In this document: one piece after another, positions 60,527 through 64,000 of the stretch
Layout: every line of letters starts with the position of its first letter
Position numbering within the stretch: the first letter of the stretch is position 1
NCBI GenBank assembly: GCA_017547175.1
Contig: JAFYQI010000011.1
Span: 53,329-117,328 of the forward strand
Origin: Alistipes sp.
Lineage (GTDB): Bacteria; Bacteroidota; Bacteroidia; Bacteroidales; Rikenellaceae
Reading direction: 5' to 3'
DNA length: 64,000 nt
Program-made: the position numbers and the translations under genes
Notes under the pieces: generated by a model
Database searches by the model: none
Told to the model about the DNA's origin: nothing
The model's input: only the letters and a program-made list of their open reading frames with translations

Positions 60527-61255
60527 CTAAACCCAATTCATTCTAAGTTTATCCTTTACAGCTCGTCGGTAGGCCGAGCGGTCGAATGTGTAGTATTCGG
60601 CCGGTTTGTGGGCCACGCCCTGCTCCTTTTCGCCCGTGGCATGGAGAAATCCCGACGAGAGCATCTTTTTGCGAAAGTTGCGGTTGTCGATCTCAATACC
60701 CAGCGCAGCCTCGAAAAGTCTTTGCAGGGCACGAATCGTAAACTTCTTCGGCAGTAGCTCGAAAGCTACGGGCGACTGTTGCATTTCACGACAAAGATGC
60801 CCCAATGCAGTCGAAAGAATCTCCTTGTGATCCATCGCCAGGCGTTGAATTACATCCACGGTGACCCACCGTGCTCCCTTTGAGGAGGTGTAGTCGGTCG
60901 TGCGACGATCGAGCTTAAGGAGGGCATAAAATCCTACCGTCACCACACGCACCGTGCGGATGCCGTGCTTGCGGTTGATCCACTCCAATTCGTCACCGCT
61001 CACGCGGTTCGGGTCGGAGAAGATCTCCATCTGCTTGAGGTACAAATCCCGCTTACGCAACCCTGTAGCCTCCTCCAATACGCGGTATGCCGCTTCAGGC
61101 AGGGTCTCGTTTTCGAGAATCATCGACCCGGGAAGCTTCAACCGATCCAGCGCGTTGTAGGTCGGGCGTTCGATCAGCAAGGCCTTGAGAGACTCGCCAT
61201 CAAAGCCGAAAACGGCGCAATCGACCGAAAGGGATTGGTTGGTCTGTACGGGCAT
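60527..61255 (-). CDS. xylR: NUDIX-type transcriptional regulator of the xylose operon
   Basis: 242 aa. An N-terminal NUDIX fold (~10-150) has a degenerate Nudix box (GSMILENETLPEAAYRVLEEAT; key E residues partly retained, no typical REVxEE), so it likely binds rather than hydrolyses. The C-terminal ~85 residues form a winged-helix domain (FTIRALQRLFEAALG, FRKKMLSSGFL). This architecture matches Bacteroidetes AraR/XylR-like sugar regulators. It stands just upstream of xylBA and has an inverted repeat in its own promoter, suggesting autoregulation and xylose-responsive control. Confidence 0.82.
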   Translation of the reverse strand: MPVQTNQSLSVDCAVFGFDGESLKALLIERPTYNALDRLKLPGSMILENETLPEAAYRVLEEATGLRKRDLYLKQMEIFSDPNRVSGDELEWINRKHGIRTVRVVTVGFYALLKLDRRTTDYTSSKGARWVTVDVIQRLAMDHKEILSTALGHLCREMQQSPVAFELLPKKFTIRALQRLFEAALGIEIDNRNFRKKMLSSGFLHATGEKEQGVAHKPAEYYTFDRSAYRRAVKDKLRMNWV

Positions 61256-61280
61256 CTGTGTTTTACCGCTTTTCTTTTTG

Positions 61281-61312
61281 TAAAATTAACCGAAAAAAAC
61301 GGTTTTTGCAAA
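61281..61312 (-). promoter_or_regulatory. xylR promoter with internal operator-like repeat
   Basis: Minus-strand TTTG (61309-61312), 20 nt, TAATTTTA (61281-61288; last base differs from consensus). Between the two elements lies AACCG-7 nt-CGGTT (61288-61304), a perfect inverted repeat in the spacer, ideally placed for a repressor. Confidence 0.6.
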
Positions 61313-61402
61313 CTTATCGTAGATTTTACGCTAACTATGCCCTCGAATCGGCCGTGTGTGCTCTTCTACGGTCGATTTTGTTTGTGTACGTTATACGCTA
61401 AC

Positions 61403-61434
61403 AAAAAAGCTGTTCCGATGAGGAACAGCTTTTA
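61403..61434 (-). terminator. Terminator of galM
   Basis: AAAAGCTGTTCC (61405-61416) and GGAACAGCTTTT (61422-61433), 5-nt loop, with a six-residue T run on the minus strand. Confidence 0.88.
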
Positions 61435-61452
61435 TATTTGATTGAGTCGTCT

Positions 61453-62508
61453 CTACTCGAAGGTCTCAAAGCGATAGACGATCTTCTCGCAGTACAACTC
61501 CCCGGGCTTGAGGTAAGCATTCGGGAAGGCGGGTTGGTTGGGTGCATCGGGGTAGTTTTGGCACTCCAAAGCCACACCGGCATAATCCGTGTAGTAGCCC
61601 CCCGACTTCTTCTCGGGCGAGCCATCGAGCCAGTTACCCGTATAGACCATCACACTCGGTTGCGAAGAGAGAACTTTTACCATACGACCCGACTTTTTCG
61701 AACGGAGTGCACCCACCTCACCCAGGATGTGGAGCTTCCAGCCATCAACGGGGAAGGGGTGGTCGTAGCCCTTGAAGTCGCGGATGTGGTTGAACTCCGA
61801 CTCCAGGCCATCGCCCAGGCGGCGGAACTCTAGGAAATCCTGCGCCGTGCCCTTCACGTCGAGCCACTCGCCCGTCGGAATCTGGTTGTCGTTCATCTCA
61901 AGCGTGCGCGAGGTATTAAGCTGCAATTCGTGGTCGTGGATCGTACCTGCCCCCTCACCATCCAGGTTGAAATAGACGTGATTCGTGAGGTTTACAACCG
62001 TCGTGCGGTCGCACTTGGCCAGGTAGGTGATTTCCAACTGATTCTCGTCATCAAAGTCGAAAATTACCTCCACATTCATCTCACCGGGGAAGCGCTGGTC
62101 GCCATCCTCCGACGTAAGCGACATCACTACGCGATTTGTCTCTACGCGGCTCTCCCAAACACGGTTGGCAAAGTTTTTCGTGCCACCGTGCAGGTGATTG
62201 CGACCACAGTTGACCTCCAGCTGGTACTTCTCACCCTCGATCTCGAGTTTGCCGAAGGCGATGCGGTTGGCAAAGCGACCTACGCTCTTACCCATTGCCG
62301 GGCCGTCGTAGAAGTAGCCTTCGGGCGTCTTGTAACCCAAAACCACATCCTCCATCTTACCCTCACGGTCGGGAACGATGACTGAGAGAATCGTAGCACC
62401 GTAGTTCGAGAGTTGCACCGAAGCACCTTGCTCGTTGCGCATCGTGTAGCGGATGATGCCTTCACCCTCTGAGGTCATACCCCATACCTCTTGTTCGATC
62501 GTAATCAT
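61453..62508 (-). CDS. galM: Aldose 1-epimerase (mutarotase)
   Basis: 351 aa. GalM motifs: LSNYGATILSVIVPDREG, VGRFANRIAFGK, NHLHGG with the first catalytic His, LTNHVYFNLDGE with the second His, and a late GVALECQNYPDAPNQP with the Glu base. It interconverts alpha and beta forms of galactose, glucose or other aldoses. It starts 32 bp after the gltX stop on the same strand and ends with a terminator, so it may be read through from gltX. The neighbouring xylose genes suggest use on pentoses as well, which is only a guess. Confidence 0.92.
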   Translation of the reverse strand: MITIEQEVWGMTSEGEGIIRYTMRNEQGASVQLSNYGATILSVIVPDREGKMEDVVLGYKTPEGYFYDGPAMGKSVGRFANRIAFGKLEIEGEKYQLEVNCGRNHLHGGTKNFANRVWESRVETNRVVMSLTSEDGDQRFPGEMNVEVIFDFDDENQLEITYLAKCDRTTVVNLTNHVYFNLDGEGAGTIHDHELQLNTSRTLEMNDNQIPTGEWLDVKGTAQDFLEFRRLGDGLESEFNHIRDFKGYDHPFPVDGWKLHILGEVGALRSKKSGRMVKVLSSQPSVMVYTGNWLDGSPEKKSGGYYTDYAGVALECQNYPDAPNQPAFPNAYLKPGELYCEKIVYRFETFE

Positions 62509-62540
62509 GGTAAAAGTCAGTTTCTAAGGTTCTTGGTTAC

Positions 62541-64000
62541 CTACTCGGCGGGAGTCAGTGTTGCGAAGAGCGTGTCAATACGCTTCAGACACTCCTCCTT
62601 GCCGATGAAGGCCGTTACGTCGTACATACCCGGGCCCTTGCCGGCACCTACGAGCGCCAGACGCAACGTGTTCATTACCTGGCCCATGCCATAGCCCTTT
62701 TCCTGAATCCAGGCGTGTACCACCTCCTCGGTGTGCTCCAACGAGAAGTCCTCGATCGAGGCCAAAACCTCGCGTACCTCCTTCAGGATGCGGGGATTCT
62801 CACCTTTCCAGTACTTCTTGGCCTGCTTCTCCTCATACGAGGTCGGCGCTACGAAGAAGAACGACGTGAGATCCCATAGATCGGTCACGAGCTGTGCGCG
62901 CTCCTTCATGATGCCTGCTGCCTTACCGGCCAACTCATCCGAAACCTCGATGCCGTGCTCGCGCAGAATCGGCTGATAGATTGCGGCCAACTCCTCGTTC
63001 GTCTTGTGGTGCATATACTGTGCATTGAACCACTTGGCCTTATCGGGCTGGAAACGGGCACCCGACTTTGACACACGGTCGAGCGAGAAACCGTCGATGA
63101 GTTCCTGCATCGTGAAGAGTTCCTGCTCCGTACCGGGGTTCCAACCCAGGAGGGCCAACATGTTGATAAAGGCTTCGGGGAAGTAGCCATCCTCGCGGTA
63201 GCCACGAGCCGTCTCACCCGTCTTGGGCGAGGTCCAGAAGAGCGGGAATACGGGGAAGCCCATCTTGTCGCCATCGCGCTTCGAGAGCTTACCACCACCC
63301 GTCGGCTTCAGCAGCAGGGGCAGGTGGGCAAATTCGGGCTTCGTATCCTCCCAACCGAAGGCACGGTAGAGCAGGTAGTGCAGCGGCAGCGAAGGCAGCC
63401 ACTCCTCACCGCGAATCACGTGCGAGATCTCCATCAGATGGTCATCTACAATGTTTGCCAGGTGGTAGGTCGGCAACTGATCGGCCGACTTGTAGAGCAC
63501 TTTGTCGTCCAGGGTCGAGGTGTTCACCTCTACATGGCCGCGAATCAGGTCGTCCATCTTGACCACCTCATCTACGGGCATCTTGAAGCGAATTACATAC
63601 TGATCGCCACGGGCAATACGCTCCTCGACCTCCTCCTTCGTCAGACGCAGCGAAGTCTCTAGCTGCTCGCGCACCTCGTGGTTGTAGGCAAAAGCCTTAC
63701 CGGCCTCCTCGGCCTCCTTGCGACGGGCATCGAGATCCTCAGCCGAGTCGAAAGCGTAGTAGGCCCAACCGGCCTCGACAAGCTGCAGGGCATACTTGAG
63801 GTAGATCTCACGACGCTCGCTCTGACGATAGGGGGCATGCGGACCACCTACGCCGACACCCTCGTCGATCTCGACACCGCACCAGCGGAGCGACTCGAGG
63901 ATATACTCCTCGGCACCGGGAACGAAACGCTGCGAATCGGTATCCTCGATGCGCAGAATCATCTTGCCGCCATGCTTGCGGGCAAAGAGGTAGTTGTAAA
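62541..64000 (-). CDS. gltX: Glutamate-tRNA ligase (5' end beyond the window)
   Basis: At least 485 residues; the N-terminus lies past position 64000. The visible part begins [13 protein letters not shown], so only the short stretch with the HIGH-type motif is missing. Class I features present: MILRIEDTD, the KMSKS-equivalent [14 protein letters not shown], and the C-terminal anticodon-binding helices. It charges tRNA-Glu. The frame is open without interruption to the window edge. It is followed by galM on the same strand. Confidence 0.95.
   Translation of the reverse strand, partial: YNYLFARKHGGKMILRIEDTDSQRFVPGAEEYILESLRWCGVEIDEGVGVGGPHAPYRQSERREIYLKYALQLVEAGWAYYAFDSAEDLDARRKEAEEAGKAFAYNHEVREQLETSLRLTKEEVEERIARGDQYVIRFKMPVDEVVKMDDLIRGHVEVNTSTLDDKVLYKSADQLPTYHLANIVDDHLMEISHVIRGEEWLPSLPLHYLLYRAFGWEDTKPEFAHLPLLLKPTGGGKLSKRDGDKMGFPVFPLFWTSPKTGETARGYREDGYFPEAFINMLALLGWNPGTEQELFTMQELIDGFSLDRVSKSGARFQPDKAKWFNAQYMHHKTNEELAAIYQPILREHGIEVSDELAGKAAGIMKERAQLVTDLWDLTSFFFVAPTSYEEKQAKKYWKGENPRILKEVREVLASIEDFSLEHTEEVVHAWIQEKGYGMGQVMNTLRLALVGAGKGPGMYDVTAFIGKEECLKRIDTLFATLTPAE

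Noticed and set aside
1..64000. Search for tRNA/rRNA genes, insertion sequences, integrases and CRISPR arrays
   Set aside because: No cloverleaf, transposase motif or regular repeat-spacer series was recognised; reading by eye could miss a single tRNA.

Overview
The window reads as chromosomal DNA of a gut Bacteroidales bacterium, most likely Alistipes or another Rikenellaceae (inference from gene content and protein style, not from a search). Evidence: many genes are preceded by the Bacteroidetes -7 element TAnnTTTG, several with a -33 TTTG at 18-20 nt; Shine-Dalgarno sequences are mostly absent; and there are many surface lipoproteins, fimbrillin-like, DUF4493 and PCMD proteins, a C10 protease, and a TonB-dependent receptor/PnuC pair under a TPP riboswitch. 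No tRNA, rRNA, CRISPR array, insertion sequence or prophage was recognised. Both ends cut genes: exbD at the left, gltX at the right.

Layout. 1-2.7 kb: exbD-tonB-DUF1573-mtaD operon. 2.7-8.5 kb: glycogen branching enzyme, POT peptide transporter, MBL hydrolase-SDR pair, and two copies of a ~116-bp palindromic repeat. 8.6-14.0 kb (minus strand): umuD-umuC-yqaA, a 113-bp element with terminal inverted repeats, dnaK, and a PadR-DUF2812 module with a visible operator. 14.3-17.2 kb: C10 protease plus fimbrillin-like lipoprotein. 17.3-22.9 kb: manA, small conserved proteins, an SDR, and a tandem pair of outer-membrane barrels. 23.1-31.5 kb: a five-gene surface-lipoprotein operon (fimbrillin-like, three DUF4493 proteins, PCMD proteins). 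31.6-37.6 kb: a catabolic-looking cluster (Asp/Glu-racemase-like enzyme, MFS transporter, PatB lyase; convergent NUDIX, DUF1537 kinase, BKACE). 37.8-41.4 kb: small HTH-like protein, two FKBP-like lipoproteins (one with tandem FKBP domains and a Tyr/Gly-rich insertion), an unlisted 41-aa membrane peptide and ruvA. 41.6-52.4 kb: housekeeping genes (OmpH-like, cdaA, prs, engB, der, a CPA2 antiporter, PorT-like barrel, phoH, pepD, lipid kinase). 52.5-57.4 kb: lipoprotein, thiamine uptake operon, Ca/Na antiporter. 57.6-64 kb: xylA, xylB, NUDIX-type regulator, galM, gltX.

The most unusual parts are (i) the DUF4493/PCMD operon, whose members share an early Thr-Arg site resembling the processing site of type V pilins; (ii) the tandem-FKBP lipoprotein with a Tyr-rich loop; (iii) the BKACE/DUF1537/racemase cluster with no obvious dehydrogenase or aldolase; and (iv) two kinds of non-coding palindromic repeat. 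Function statements rest on recognising family motifs by eye; no database search was possible.
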